The notes under the pieces are model-generated. The model was given only the letters and a program-made list of their open reading frames with translations. It did no database searches and was not told where the DNA came from. DNA of 64,000 nt from Schistocephalus solidus. Its lineage: Eukaryota; Platyhelminthes; Cestoda; Diphyllobothriidea; Diphyllobothriidae. This document shows, piece after piece, positions 1 to 12,900 of this stretch (the stretch's first letter is position 1; the number at the start of each line of letters is the position of its first letter). The position numbers were made by a program, and so were the translations under genes. The DNA lies in assembly GCA_017591395.1 (NCBI GenBank), contig WEDG01002848.1, positions 62,001 through 126,000 on the forward strand. Reading direction: 5' to 3'.

Positions 1-301
1 CTCCTTCTCTGTCAGAGTGGTTAAACCATGGAATGCCCTCCCTGAAGACGTTGTGATGTCACCATCGCTGGAAAGCTTTAAGAGGAACCTTGACAGTTTT
101 ATGTTCCGCAACGAGCCTGAGCGATGAGGAATTTATCTTAACCCTCGAGAGTCATGCACCACTTGTCATATTTTATGACCGCCTTTTGTACCTTTGCAAC
201 CCACACGGTTTCTGTGTATACCGCACTTAATTTTACGTTACAAATAGGGTACTCAAAGGCCCATGCCTATTTCCCTCAATAAATTGAATTGAATTGAATT
301 G
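1..301 (+). mobile_element. CR1-like non-LTR retrotransposon, 3' end
   Basis: The window opens inside the last codons of a LINE ORF2. The frame from base 2 to the TGA at 125-127 reads RVVKPWNALPEDVV and then SLESFKRNLDSFMF, the usual C-terminal ending of CR1/Jockey-type reverse transcriptases (RVVxxWNxLPxxVVxSxSxxSFKxxLD). A 3' UTR of about 170 bases follows and ends in AATAAATTGAATTGAATTGA, a short pentamer microsatellite (TTGAA)n typical of CR1-like 3' termini. The 5' part lies outside the window. The frame is intact as far as visible, so the copy may be fairly young. The same 3' UTR end occurs in reverse at about 30009. Confidence 0.8.
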
Positions 302-1100
302 ATCCGCTCTTATTTTGTCTTTTTGACAATGACGTACCAGGTTTATTTAAGAATGGTAGGCCCTTTATGTATGCTGACGATTTAAAAGTTGCTTATCGAC
401 ACCAGCCGCTAGATCACAACACCGCGTTTGAACTACTGAAAAAACGATGTTCACGCCTTTGTCCTTTTCCTGTCTTGGCAAAAATGTTCCATTATGGTAG
501 TTGGTGACGACCATCAGCCTCAGCTAAGCATAGATGGCCATGACCCAAATGTGCCTGAAGTTGTTAAGGAGGTGGGTTTATCATATTCTAACGTCTTAAT
601 CTTTCAGAGCATTGCGCTCTGATTGTCTTTGAAGTACGCCGAAATATCGGGGTTATCATCCGAAATTTTAAAATTATCGATATTAGACTACATCTTTATG
701 AAATATACATTAGGTGTGGTCTGGAATGCTGCTCATTTCTATTTAGCCTTCTGCGTGCTAGTGAACATAAGAAAATAGAATCGGTCCAGTATTTACTAAA
801 AAGAGCACCGTAATTTGACGTATCAAGACCACTGTAGGTTAATAAACATTGATCCCTTATGGTTAAACCGATCACAGAAGGCTCTTTTTACTTTTTACGC
901 TTTTTAAAATATTCTTACGTTTAATCCCCTTACCACTGTGAGGCAGCTTAACAACTCTCGGTGCAGTAGTCATCGAAATGTCTTTTTATTTCTTCCATTA
1001 TCTCGTACAGTTAAGTATCGTCAGTTTTTTTCGGTTAACGTCATAGCAATATAGAATTGAAATACTCCACAGTACAAAAATCCTGTGAAGTTATTCTTTG
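301..1100 (+). pseudogene. CR1-like LINE reverse transcriptase fragment (YADD region to C-terminus), decayed
   Basis: Immediately after the preceding LINE tail, the frame from about 301 reads DPLLFCLFDNDVPGLF and then GRPFMYADDLKVAY. These are RT motif B' (GPLLFxLFxNDLP) and the catalytic YADD box, whose aspartates are present. Downstream the frame is broken by several stops and shifts. Scattered pieces still fit the thumb/C-terminal region, for example LNNSRCSSHRNVFLF and a decayed FFSVNVIAIWN-like ending near 1000-1060. The abrupt start exactly where the (TTGAA)n tail ends suggests the first element inserted into this older one. No function is expected. Confidence 0.7.
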
Positions 1101-3870
1101 TTTAAGAAAATTACTACTAGTTTTTTGCCTTCAGATTAGATTCCAAGAATCCTGAGTTGATGGCGGCGTCTCTGCAACCGGTGAATTCCTAGGCAGGCAG
1201 CGAGCAACCGTCCACGGATGCACTCTTGCTAGGAGAAGAATCCCGGTTCCTTAAAAAGACAGAAAGACTAAAAACACACTGCACGTGTGCTTACCCTTCT
1301 CTGCTTTCATCGCATGGGCAGTAGTTTTTCTCTTGAATATCATAAAGTTAGGAAAACACTAATAACGGTTAACCTACAGGAGGTTTTTCACAGCTTACTT
1401 GATCCCAACTGCATGCTTCGTCTGACATTGCCTTAAACCGACATTAATACAATAATAATAATAATCATTATTATAAAGACGAGCTTACCTTTAAATAATC
1501 CATATATGTTGTTTGGCAATAATTTCCAACTTTTTTTCGGCCTTCATCCTGATCGTCGGTTGATTGGTCTATAGGTAGAAAGTGTCGTTTAATATGGCAC
1601 ATTCTTACCTTGGCTCTGGGACCTATCACTTGCAGGGTTAGTTTCCCTGGTGTCCTCTCGAGCCGCAGGTCTTCATTTGGGGCTCCTTTTCCGATAGATT
1701 TGTGAACTGCACGAAAACTATGTATGTACGTTCATCAGATATTACCAGTTTATTCTTTACATTGACTAATTTCTCCCCAAGGCGAATGCAGCCATTTGCA
1801 AGCTAGTTATATATCCTCAGATTGGAAGTGACTACACACTTGTAAGGTTCACATAATGGATAATCTCTGGATATTGTACCATGACTATGCTTATGAATAA
1901 ATCACTGGCTTTTCTGTACATTTGCGTGAAATATGCGCAAGTCTGCCTCACTCAACCTACGAGCTATCTGCTTCAAAGTGTGTGATGGCTTTTGTAACGT
2001 TTTCCGCAGTCTCTCTAGGTAACCCTCGAACGGGATTGAGGAAAATCTGTCCATAGGCCCTTGACGCTCCACGTTTGCCGCAATGTGCGTTATGCTGTGC
2101 ACAGTTTTTAAATTTATTTATTGCAAATTTACAGACATTTTTACACCATTTTGCTCCAGTTCATATAAATTTCGAATTTTATGGAAAAATTCCACAGCAG
2201 TTCAGTCGCGTTACCTACGTTACTTGGACATATCTGTGGACAAGACATGATACAGAACAGCCGTAAACAGTAACGGTAAATGCCTCCAATAAATAATAGG
2301 TAACACAAATTCTTAAAACAAATATTCTTATACATAAAAGAAACTGCCCAAATTCTGCACCCTTCAAACAATTGAAGTCATTTAAATTCCTTCCACGCTG
2401 TAAAAATTCAGCTAGAAGATATGCGTTCAACGACAGAAGTCAGCGGTTTACTTCATTAATGACAGAGGTGGACAGTACATAGGTATAACCTGAAGCACTC
2501 GTCTTCAACCTCCAATTCTGTAGCAACAAAGTAATAAGTTTAGTCAATTCACCGAGATAAACTAGGTAAAGAGGATCTAAGGGAAAGTTAGAAATGAGAC
2601 CTAGGTTATATGCTGTGAAAGGTAACACTCCTACTCTATGTTCACCGTTCACTGTCCTACTGAAGTCCTCATCCTCTTTCTTTCTTTTTGGTTAACTTCA
2701 CGAGTTCCGTAGCCAGTGCGTCACAAATTATGGCTCCCACACGAACAGTGCCCTTTTGCGACCTTATTTCGTCTACAGTACGTCTGCAGAAGGCATAAAC
2801 ACCACATGGGTTACCTTCTACGCAATAAATAACTACCAGAAAAACGGTGCTAATGAAGGGACGCAATATCATTGCTTAAATAGGCCAGAACTCCACTGTG
2901 GTCTTGCAGAACACTGGCAGTCCATCAATGGGTAGACTAACTACGATCTCGTTCTCACCCCTGTGCATCTTATCGTTCTCAAGGAGTCACGGAATTTGAC
3001 TCTCCAGTCCTATGTGATCATACTCACCATACTCATACTCAACAGACCCCCTAAAAGTGTATGGGCATCTGTTGGCATGTTTGGAGCTAGAGATTGAATA
3101 TTTCCCAAAATACTACGTAGGTGGGTATGGGCTGCATTCGATTGAATGGCCGATTCCCTCATTCTCTATCTGACTCTCTCTTTTTAACGGAGGTCTGTGA
3201 GGAAAGCCAACTAGCTGCACTTCGCTCCTCTTTGCCAGACGACAACATGTCATCAACCCTGCTGCAAATTGACCAGATCAAAGTATCATAGGCATCCTTG
3301 GAGTCATCCGTCCACGTGCGATCAAATAACAGTTCATCGAAGTTTTCCTCATCAAATTTTCTGTGCATGCATATACGCATATTAACTTCCCCCATAACTT
3401 TGCGGCATGGTTGTGCAAACTCTCGCGCAATATGCCTCCTAATTGTCCTCTAAGAAGACTGTTCAAACATAAGACAACGTTAGCAGAATATAAGTACGAA
3501 AAGAGTGCATTTGATGCTGTACAAACGCCTCTTTACTCTGATCGCAACAGTGGGAGGACTCGTTACAAAAAGGCTGAGTCGCTTCATGTTTCTAAATTTT
3601 TTCTGTTGAATTTCATCAAGCAAACACACCTCTTCCCGATACAGTTGTTTAATTGGAAAAGGTTACATTGCAGGCTTATACCTTAATGCAGTTTCATATA
3701 GTCACCAGAAGCATGGGTAACGTAAGCGTGTACGATCCAACTCTGCAGGTGAAAAATAACTTTCGTCGACGGCTGGCCTTGAAACTTCAACCTTAACCAT
3801 ACAAATTCAGTGTCATAACCATTTGACCACCATGTGACATACTAGGCGCCAAGCTGTTAATATGTATTCT
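1101..3870. other. Intergenic stretch without a supported gene
   Basis: Open frames here are short (at most about 107 codons, at 3363-3686) and lack splice-site context, domains or biased composition. The only structure seen is a small trinucleotide run near 1451. The segment around 1145-1330 is somewhat GC-richer and may be old repeat DNA, but nothing is recognised. Confidence 0.5.
1451..1474. repeat. (AAT)n microsatellite with self-complementary end
   Basis: About four AAT units run directly into ATTATTAT around a single C, so the tract can fold back on itself. This is ordinary simple-sequence DNA. Confidence 0.8.
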
Positions 3871-3899
3871 AAGTTATATGACCCTGTTAACTTAAGCCT

Positions 3900-5200
3900 G
3901 CCGCTCACTACTTTCTTCGAGCAAGTTCTTCCAGAAATATTACAATCACTTTCCGTGACACGTAGCAAAACCCGGGGCAACAGTAAGGCAGTAAGTAGCA
4001 GTCTTCCACCAATGGTTTCAGAACTGAACACTTATGAAGTAGCTCTACTTGCACATGCACACTGTGATGAGTGTCATGATCTTGCCACGTGAGTAAAACG
4101 GTTAGACGGAAACCTCGACTTTCACTCAGAGAAAATTGCAGTGCTCATAAAGCACAACAAGATTACACCACCAGATGCCGAGTAAACAAAGGGCACGGAA
4201 CCACTTGCGAAATCGGTCTACACACACCTGACAAAAAGTAACAACACAACTGAACACAACATCGTGCGGAACCTGAAGAGACAGAAAATAAAGTCCTTGA
4301 AACTAACTCCAGACTCGCCAGGAGTACAGTCTAAAGGCTGGCAGACATAGGATATTGCACCAAAACCATGTAACTCAGTACCTTTCGTAAATTCAGAGTT
4401 TAACAAGGCCGCTTGCAAGCTCATAAAATAGAAGAAGGCGGCTGCTAAGCAGCCTGCTAAAAGCCGTCATAAGTTGTCAGTAATATCGCTCGATAACCAT
4501 GTGAGCACAATATGTGAACAAAAACCAAGCCAAAAAATCCAGAGGGAAACGTCTTAAGAACCGGAGGCTGGACTGAGAAACAGGCAACACAGTAAATTCG
4601 AAGAAAGTACAAAAAACACACGGTTGATCGGAAATATTTTTGGATTTGGACTTTGCGAGCTCTGTGGGTAGTTTGTCCAGAGTAAGTGAAATGAGTAGAA
4701 TAGGAAAGAGAGTTCCATCAGTTGAAGTATATGATGCGAAAACAGCAGACGCCTGGTTAAATCGCAAACGAAATCCAGGTATAAAAGAGATCCAAGCATC
4801 AACGTCAGCAACTCCCAGGGAGAAAATTAAACACGATCTAAGTCTTCTTCAAGAGTATATTTCAGCATTGTTAAGAGACGGCGAGTCTACTAGCATTCTA
4901 AAAGCCTTTCGAATATGAAACACTCAGCCGCCAAGTGGTCTAAACCCTCGGCCACGACCCTTAGAAATAATTTTAGAAACCGAAGCGCAGGCGCAGCTCT
5001 TGCTACAAAGAAAGTTGTCTCTGGGGATATGCATGCTGGTCTTTTTTCCAACGAGCCTACGAGCCGAAAGGACGAAGGAAAATGACACAACTGATAAATG
5101 AACTAAAAGAGCGAGGGAGCAATGGCAAAACACACCTAAAATCAGAGAGAAGCACAATATTCACGTCAAAAGAGAATTTATTTGGCCGAAAGCAGTCAGG
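3900..5200 (+). pseudogene. CR1-like LINE ORF1 (nucleic-acid-binding protein), decayed
   Basis: Coding pieces in several frames precede the endonuclease/RT region in the same orientation. A Cys/His stretch AHCDECHDLA lies near 4055-4088. A Lys-rich stretch follows (about 4380-4560) and then a frame open over 4640-4918. The clearest match to CR1-type ORF1 proteins is near 4945-5060, where RPRPLEIILETEAQAQLLLQ is followed by VFF and a charged helix, and at about 5165-5205, where the frame ends in WPKAVRL. Known ORF1 proteins of this clade have an RPRPLKxxL...EAxxLL segment in this position. Stops and frameshifts separate the pieces. The 5' boundary is uncertain by several hundred bases. Confidence 0.6.
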
Positions 5201-5214
5201 CTAACAGCTTAGCC

Positions 5215-8060
5215 AATATAAAAATGCCCACTTTCAAGGCTACTATAAACACTAGTGGCAACTCTCTCGAAATATACTATACAAACTGCTTGAGTCTCTT
5301 AAAAAAACTCGATGAGCTCAAATGCCTAGCCTCTGAGCAGGGACGTGGCTAACTCAATAAATAATCTTTAGCAAAGTCATTATCGGGAGCTACAACATGT
5401 TCCGTTGTGACAGATTCAAACGTAGAGGCGAAGGCGTGGCACTGTATGTATCCCAGGAACTTCCTTTCTGTTAGAGGGAAATTTCCAACGTATTAGCGCG
5501 AAGGTATAAAATATTTTTTGCCAAAATTAGAATCGAGCAATTGCCAATGCTTAAGCTATGCGTTATCTAACGGCCTCCTAGGTCGAACAAAAGCAATGAC
5601 GTGGAAGTTATAAACTCATTGAAGTCAATATGCGAGCAGGATAATTTATTACTCCTGGGTGACTTCAACGCACCTGGCATAGGTTCGAAAAGTCCCACAG
5701 TAATGGTCAAATCAACGTCATTTGACTAAAAACTACTTCAATTTTCCCTGAACAAATACCTCACTCAGCACATCGAGTTCGGAACCAGGCTGAGAAAAGG
5801 TCAACGATCAAATTGTTTAGATCTCGTTTTCAGTAAAGAATAAGGAGTCAAAAGGGAAATGAACTCACAACGGCCACTAGGGTTAATGGACCGTATTTAT
5901 TTGACCTGCGTTGGTTCTCTACTATATCCACAACCGCAACTAAAGAGGTGCAGAAACATTTGAAAAGGGGATTTGGACGAAATGAGACGTGATGCTTTGG
6001 TGGAAATCTGGTTAGTCAATAAGAACGATAGCGATGAAACCTGACAATATTTCCAAGGGATTATATGGCGCCTAATTGAATAATATTGCCCAATGAAAAA
6101 AAATAAGATCATATGCCCAAACTCCATTGATGAATCCGACGATAAAATGGACCATAAAGAAGAAACCGAGACTGTGGAAAAAGTGCTTGCATCTTCAAGA
6201 TTCCATATCATTTGTTGATTATAAAGAGCAAAGACATGAATGCCGTAAGCAAATGCGGATTGCTAGAACTACGTTCGAGTATCAGCTGACAAAAGAAGCT
6301 ACAATATGCTCGAAAAGGTTTTATGCGTACATCCGCAGTCGGCGGAAGTACCGGGAAGAAATTTCGAGTCTAAAGGATAGCCTTGGGAACATATTAACTG
6401 AAGAACCATTGAAAGTCCATCTACTCTCCCAGTTTTTTTCGCTCGTTCTTTACGGTGGAATCATCCGATGACAATTCAGAACTTCGCGATTGGCAAAGAT
6501 ACGGCTGTCATTAAAACCGTAGCCTTTTCAGTCGACGAAACTAGACGGGTCCTCAAACAAATCAAGGCAGACAAGTCTCCTGGTCCAGCTGGGATCCCTG
6601 GGCCGATACTTATAACCATCGGCCAAGCTAGCAATGCCTCTTTCATCTCTGTTCAAGCTGTCAATGAAACAGGGAGCTTGCGTTCGCTGTGGAAAACAAC
6701 CACCATCGTTTCCTTATATACGAGAGGTAGCAAGATGGCAGCAAACAGCTTAAGGTATATAAGCTTGACTTGCCTTACCTGCCAAACAATGAAAGTCCTT
6801 GTAAATCGTGCTATACTAAAATTTTGTGATGAAAATGAGGTCTTACAGAATTTTCAGCATGGTTTTCGGTGAGGGCGCTCCTGCCTTTCACACCTGCTGA
6901 ATTCTTTTGAAGTCTGGACCAGTGCTTTAGAAGGGGGCTTCGAAGAAGATGTACAGTGTACATCGATTTCCGCAAAGCCTTTGAAAGCGTGCCCCATCAA
7001 CGCCTTTTACATAAACTGAGCATCCTTGGCATCAGGGGGAAGATTTTAAACTGGATAAAATCATATCCGACCGATCGAAAAATAACACGTCTGTATCGGA
7101 GAGGATAAATCAGACTGTGTGAACGTTGTTGGTGGCGTTCCTCAAGGCTCCGTTCTTGGTCCCTTACTTTTCATCCTTTATGTAAATGATAGTCTTCAGG
7201 AACTAAATCGCGGTAAGATCATGTTTGACCATGATGCTAAGCTGTGGTCAGTCATTAATGGCCCGAGCGATCAGAATGTTCTGCAAAATAATCGACGCAG
7301 ACTGCAAACATGCTCAGAGAAATGGCTCCTAGATCTCACTGTGCAAAAGTGTGCCGTTTTTCACCTGCGTCCAACTAATTTTCTTCCAACTAAGAACGTG
7401 AGGGCATATTTCCTGAACGAAACTCAAATGCCCATCGAATCTTCACCGAAAGGCCTATGTGTTTGGATACAAAGCAAACTGAAGCCATCATAGCAATGCG
7501 TCAAGGATGCAAACCCCGCCATGTGAGCATTTCAAGCTATCAAAATGGCGTTCGTATCTTTCGACGAAGACATCTTTGGTAAAGTCTACGGCACATTCGT
7601 TTGACCTAACCTAGAATATGAGAAACAGGCGTGGCGGCCATGGCTCACAAAAGCCAAAATATATCTATCGAGAAAGTGCAACGTCATGCAACAAAGCCAG
7701 TGAGAGGTCTAAAATTCCACTCTTAGAGAGAGATACTGGAATGCCTAAATCTATTTTCCTCTGTGTATCTTGTCTGAGTTTACAAGAGAATAGACGGCCT
7801 TGAGCAACGGTTGTACTTTGAACACATGTTTCAATGGCACCTCTCGCCTCATTTTCGCGGACACGAAATTCACCTGCGCACGAAAATCTCCCGGTTAAAC
7901 ATCCTCGCAGAATTCTTCACGCAGCGGGTAGTAAAACAATGAAATGATCTTACACAATCAGTAATGGAGGCCATATCCCTTCTGCTTTTCAAGAATCACT
8001 TGGATAATTATATGTGTCCCTTGTTTTCCCTTGACGATCTTAACCCGAAGTAATACCCGT
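5215..8060 (+). pseudogene. CR1-like LINE ORF2: APE endonuclease + reverse transcriptase, inactive
   Basis: Order from 5' to 3': endonuclease pieces (SLEIYYTNCLSLLKKLDEL near 5260-5320; RRGEGVALYV near 5420-5450; LLLLGDFNAPGIG with the APE GDFN motif near 5650-5690); the linker before the RT (6130-6470); RT motifs KADKSPGPAGIPGPIL (6557-6606), SLRYISLTCLTCQTMKVLV (6749-6805), QHGFR followed after a shift by RSCL (6860-6880), and GVPQGSVLGPLLFILYVND (7132-7190); and the C-terminal end RVVKQWNDL...FKNHLDNY (about 7930-8010). In the catalytic box the expected FADD reads FDHD (MFDHDAKLW, about 7220-7248), so a catalytic aspartate is lost. Several stops and shifts confirm a dead copy. With ORF1 the element is about 4 kb, close to full length. 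Confidence 0.85.
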
Positions 8061-8100
8061 CAACTCCGACAACAAAAAGTTTCAATAAGCGCTAAAGCCC

Positions 8101-9702
8101 TAAAATTTGGAATTTTGAAGTATATGAATTAAAATAATTATTGGCTGTACTAAAGTAAAAATGAGTCGTGCATAAAGATAATGAAGGAAATAAACATTGT
8201 TTCAGTGTATTTACCCAGAAAAAATGTCTTGTTAAATAGACTGACCTACAGTGCCTCAGCTCGCACATCCAAATCAGTGAGGAAAATGACTGTGCTGTAA
8301 AGCGTGAAGTGAGAGGAGAGGAATAGCAAACTAAAATCAGCTAACGGAACAGGGAAAGGTTTGACCTAACAGATAAGAAGACAGTCTTCAAGATTATGAC
8401 TGTACTAGTTTGACACAGGAAAAGCAAAGTTATCTACTTTCCACATAAACTGAACATCTTCTGATACTCGATAAAGTCAAATTAATCGTGAAGAATGAGT
8501 CAAAATTTTATTTTAGCAGCTTTGGTTCCAATATACTCATTATCAAGTCAGAGCGAGACTGGCGTTCGGCATATCCTGTGTTTCGTATCATTGTTTTTAC
8601 CAAACTGATAGTTGTGCTTACTCACTACATGCGGTATCGAAAATTGTAAGGAGAGAAATTTTAGCTTGGAACGCATGGTTCTGCTAATAACAAGCCAGTA
8701 TGGAATATATAAGGAATCATGCACATGTCACTCAGGAGTATTTGTGATTAGTCAGTCATCGAATAGCAGGGATGGCACTTAAAAACGCTTTGAGTATCAG
8801 TATAATGTTAAACTGTATGATACTGAAATGCCGCAGAAAAAAAGATTCTGGGTCAAAGTTACCGAAATGCGGATAAAGTTATAAGAGATAAAACGACAAA
8901 TTGCTCGAAAAAGACATTGCTCTTCCAACGGACTCGCAGTTTCCGATGTGCTGTCTGTTTTTACCAATTATGAAGTGCACTCAGAAACTGAATTTAATAT
9001 GATTCAATTGTTCCTTAGCACTTTGAGTCTGTCAAACAAACAACATATACTCTGTGTCTTCTCAACCTTTCAAAACATGGAAACCGGTATTCTATTATAT
9101 GCTTGCATTAACATCACCCTATTTATTTCAGTGGGACTATTATCCGAGAACGTAAAGGAATAAACTTGGCTGCACGAATGAAGTAAGAAAAATTTCTGGC
9201 CATCGATCCTTTGCTGATCTCACAACCAAACCACTTACTACTCCATAAAGGTAAAAAGTTCAAGCTCCGTTTAATAAAACTGTTACTGGATCCGTTTGTC
9301 AGTATAATCTTTTCCGGATGTTGTTAGTCACTTATAAAAACATAAGCGCATAAAAATCACTTCAAAAGTAACTGCGGTTCAATTTTACGTTTTCTGAGGA
9401 TCGCCTAGATATTTATTTTGAAAAAAAACGGTTGCTTGCACACCTTTCGAATAACCTTGAGTTATGGGGGTGTGGTTCATTTCGGCAAGTAACCTAGAAA
9501 AATATAAAGAATGCGCACCAGTTGACGTCATACTGTTTTTGAGTAAGGACTCAAGTGAAAGAAATTAACTGTAAAATTAAAACACGGTTGCATCTCATGA
9601 ACAGTGCCTTGATTGGTTCATATTTCACCCGTAAGTATACCTGTGGAGGTGCTTCTAACTGGTGCCATATGCAAGGCACGAGGAAGCTACTGACCTACAG
9701 TA
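8101..9702. other. AT-rich intergenic stretch upstream of the 3CxxC gene
   Basis: No coding region of more than about 70 codons and no recognised element. It probably contains the promoter and 5' UTR of the gene whose first coding exon is at 9703. An ATTGG (reverse CCAAT) lies near 9612, but no convincing TATA box was seen at a suitable distance. Confidence 0.4.
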
Positions 9703-9947
9703 ATGCCGAAGAGCAATGTGCAATGTAAAAAAGGTCCAAAATCACGGCTAGTTTGCATATCAAGAGAAAATATACAGATGATCGACGGGCACCAAGAACG
9801 GTCAAAACAAATTTGCATGTGTCCGAGCTGTATCGACGCTTATTTGACTGAATTTTCAGGCAAAAGGCAAACCTTGCAGCCCATATTTGACGCCATTCAA
9901 ACCACCTCCAAGGAGCAAATCGATATTGATCGGAACCTTCACGAGAA
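9703..9947 (+). CDS. 3CxxC gene, exon 1 (putative start exon)
   Basis: ATG at 9703 has an in-frame TGA four codons upstream (TGA CCT ACA GTA ATG), so it is the first possible start in this frame. The exon encodes 81 residues with C8, C18 and the motif ICMCPSCIDAYLTEF (37-51). It ends LHE-AA before GTAAGC at 9948 (phase 2), which joins as AAC (Asn82) to exon 2. The assignment to this gene rests on phase, orientation and proximity. No domain spans the junction, so it is less certain than exons 2-4. Confidence 0.6.
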
Positions 9948-12900
9948 GTAAGCGGTTACGGTGCTCTCTCGCTGGTTTACTTATCTTTATTCAAGTACCT
10001 CTCTATCTACTTCCAACCTTTTACACCTTCAGCCTCTGCATTTCATAATCAAAAATAGACTTTTATGCAACTTGGGAATGTGACAATAATGCTTGGCTAT
10101 GTCCTCTACGAATAATTTACCAAGCATTAGATGTCTGCAAAAGATATATTTGTCCAAACTAAAGAAGGTTTCTAGTGATTTGGATAATTTCCAGTCAAAA
10201 AAATTAAACGTTAGTTCTTGCAGGATTACAGCACGTATTAGGTAATATTAAAGAACTGTAAGTCACATGCTTTTGCATTAATAAAAGTAAAACTAAAAAG
10301 CGCTTTAATTCTCCCATGCTTTGTGTTTATTGCCTACCTAAGTGAGTTTGCCTGCCAATTCACCCATAGTTCAGTTACTGGTTAGGATCCATCCTTCACC
10401 TTAGCGTCCAACGCACACAAGATGCTCTTATTTGCTTCATCGTGACGCTCGGATGAGTGCTGCCTAAATAAGTACCGTAGATTTGCAAACTCACGATATG
10501 TCAACCAACATGCTGAAATTTGTTTTCAATTCTAAAGAATTACTCAAGGAGGCTGTAATATAACTAGCATACAGCCTTTTCCCAAGATATTTCTATTGCA
10601 TCAGGATGCCAACTTTAGAACAATCTTATTTCTGGCTACCTGCAAAAACTAAGTTCTATAAAAAGGGCTACATTATAGTATGGAATTATCTTATTGATTT
10701 ACAATGATTCTATATACATAACCATATTTTATAGAAACGCTGTACGATAAAAGTATTTTCTGCACTCATTCGGTAGAAGCGTACGTATGCTTCAGTTTTT
10801 ATAATCGAGGAAATGGTATCTTAGGGGTTCAAAATGTTTCTATTTATGAGATTCTTGAAGACCGTTAATTATCAATCCACAAAGCATCATATCTATCCAT
10901 TTATTAACGGTCCACATACAATACAACATTTGGTGAGCAGTGTGTAACGTCTTCCTCATAGCATGGAGAAATATGTGGTTGTCCTTAAACGGAATGTTTA
11001 CAGCATCTCATTGGTAAAACTGACATGCAAGTTTAACGGCAGGTCGAGTTCAAAATTATTCGTCAATTGCAAGTTTGTTTAAAAACGAAATATACCTCTG
11101 CGATAAGTATAAAATTTGAAGAGGACATCATTTCCTACCGCGATAGAAACTCTACTTTGCCCTGTCAGCTTATTCATTATTCAGTTACTGGTTAAAATCC
11201 ACTTAGAACCTTCTTCTTTGTCTCAGGAATGTCTCGTTTCAGTTTTATTTTAAAAGACGATTTGGCGAGCATACGCGCGGCTTTCAAAAACTTATCTTCA
11301 GGCCAGTACAGTTAAAGGGAAACGTTGGAACGTAGTAGAAATTGAAAACACGAAATCGATAATGTACGTATGCTTGTGTGCGTGTGTTATGTAAGAGGTA
11401 TGCATAGGGGAAGGATGATAAGAAATAGTGTGTTAGGCGGCAGTTAGCGTTTAGTAGAGCCGTTCTAGGGGAAGGGAAGGACAGAGATGGCGCGGGGAAA
11501 TGTATACAGTTAAGCGACCATTGGCCATGCTAAGCGCGGAGCTTGTACGAGGTTCTTTTTTGCGCACGAAACCGGCTTCTTCAACCTTACAGCAGTCGCT
11601 TCTGCTGCTGCTACTAGTAGCCATTGACCCAGTGACTTTGGGTAGTTTTGTGGGACCTTATTGCTTACATGGAAAGCTTTACTGGGGTGCACACTACGCC
11701 CGGAGTCAACAATAGGTGCAAGGATGGCGCTATTTATTCTCCTGACTTCCCCTTTTCTCAGCCATGCTGGGAGGTGTTCTCTTATTCTGTTGGATAGTCA
11801 CCGACTCGTATGACCAATATAATCTGCTCCACAGAAACAAGTAAATGAGTAAATGCACATTGAGGTGGTCTGAGCCGGCAACCTATCCTTACCTTCGCCT
11901 CGTAAAAGAGGGTTGGTTGAGAACACTATTGGAAGTCTCAATGCTGGGAACGCTTGTGTAACAACTTGGTTTAGGCGTCTTTTCAGGCGTTCACTAATCG
12001 CATCCCCTTGAAAGGCAGCTTTAAGGAAGAGTCTTCTTTTCCGCAGTAAACTTGGCACGTTTCACTGGTCTTGCAACAATATGATTAGTAATAAACCGAT
12101 CAGGATACCCGTTCTCCTCAATACTATCTGCCGAGCAAATTTTTCTAGCCCTTGGCGCTAAGCAACGGACTATATTGCGTTTTTGTTGGAGAGGTATAAA
12201 ACTGCCCAGACCAGGTTTTCTTTCGATAAACGCTCCTTTGGACGCTATCGTCGGGTCTTCTGCTTATAAGTACCTCTAAGAAAAGGAGTGAGCCTGGTCT
12301 TTCCATCTCCAACGTTAATTTGATCGACGGATGTGCCACATTTGTTTCTTCTGTGGCAATTGCAAAGATCTCGTCAACGTATCGGCTGTAGTGTCTTAGC
12401 TTATTGATCTAGTCGCTTGGCTGAAACTTTTCCACCTTGCTCATAAAGACATCGGCCAAGAGAGGTTCAAGTGGTGAGCCATAGCAATGCCATCTATTTG
12501 TCTGTATGGCTGGTTGTCAAAAAGAAATTGCAAATTTAATGCGCATCTTAAGTAATAATTAATACAGTGCATTTGTTAGTATTCCTGTTTCTTGATCACC
12601 GGTCAATAAGAATTCAAAGAGGTAATCAACTGTCTCAGTGACAGGGACGTTTGTAAAAAGTGATGTGGCATCCAAAGATAGCATCATCCTGCCATTTACG
12701 TTAAGGTCTTTGATGTCTTCAATAAATTCGAAGGGGTCTTGGTAGATACGTGGCGCTAGCTGAGTTGTACAGGCTTTCGTTTCTCTACAAACTACTTTGC
12801 TAACGCATGATAAGGAAAGTCTCGCGTGTCCGAAATCAGACGAAGTGGCAAGCCTTCCTTGTGGATCTTCGGCAGACCATACAATCGAGGGATGCGTTTA

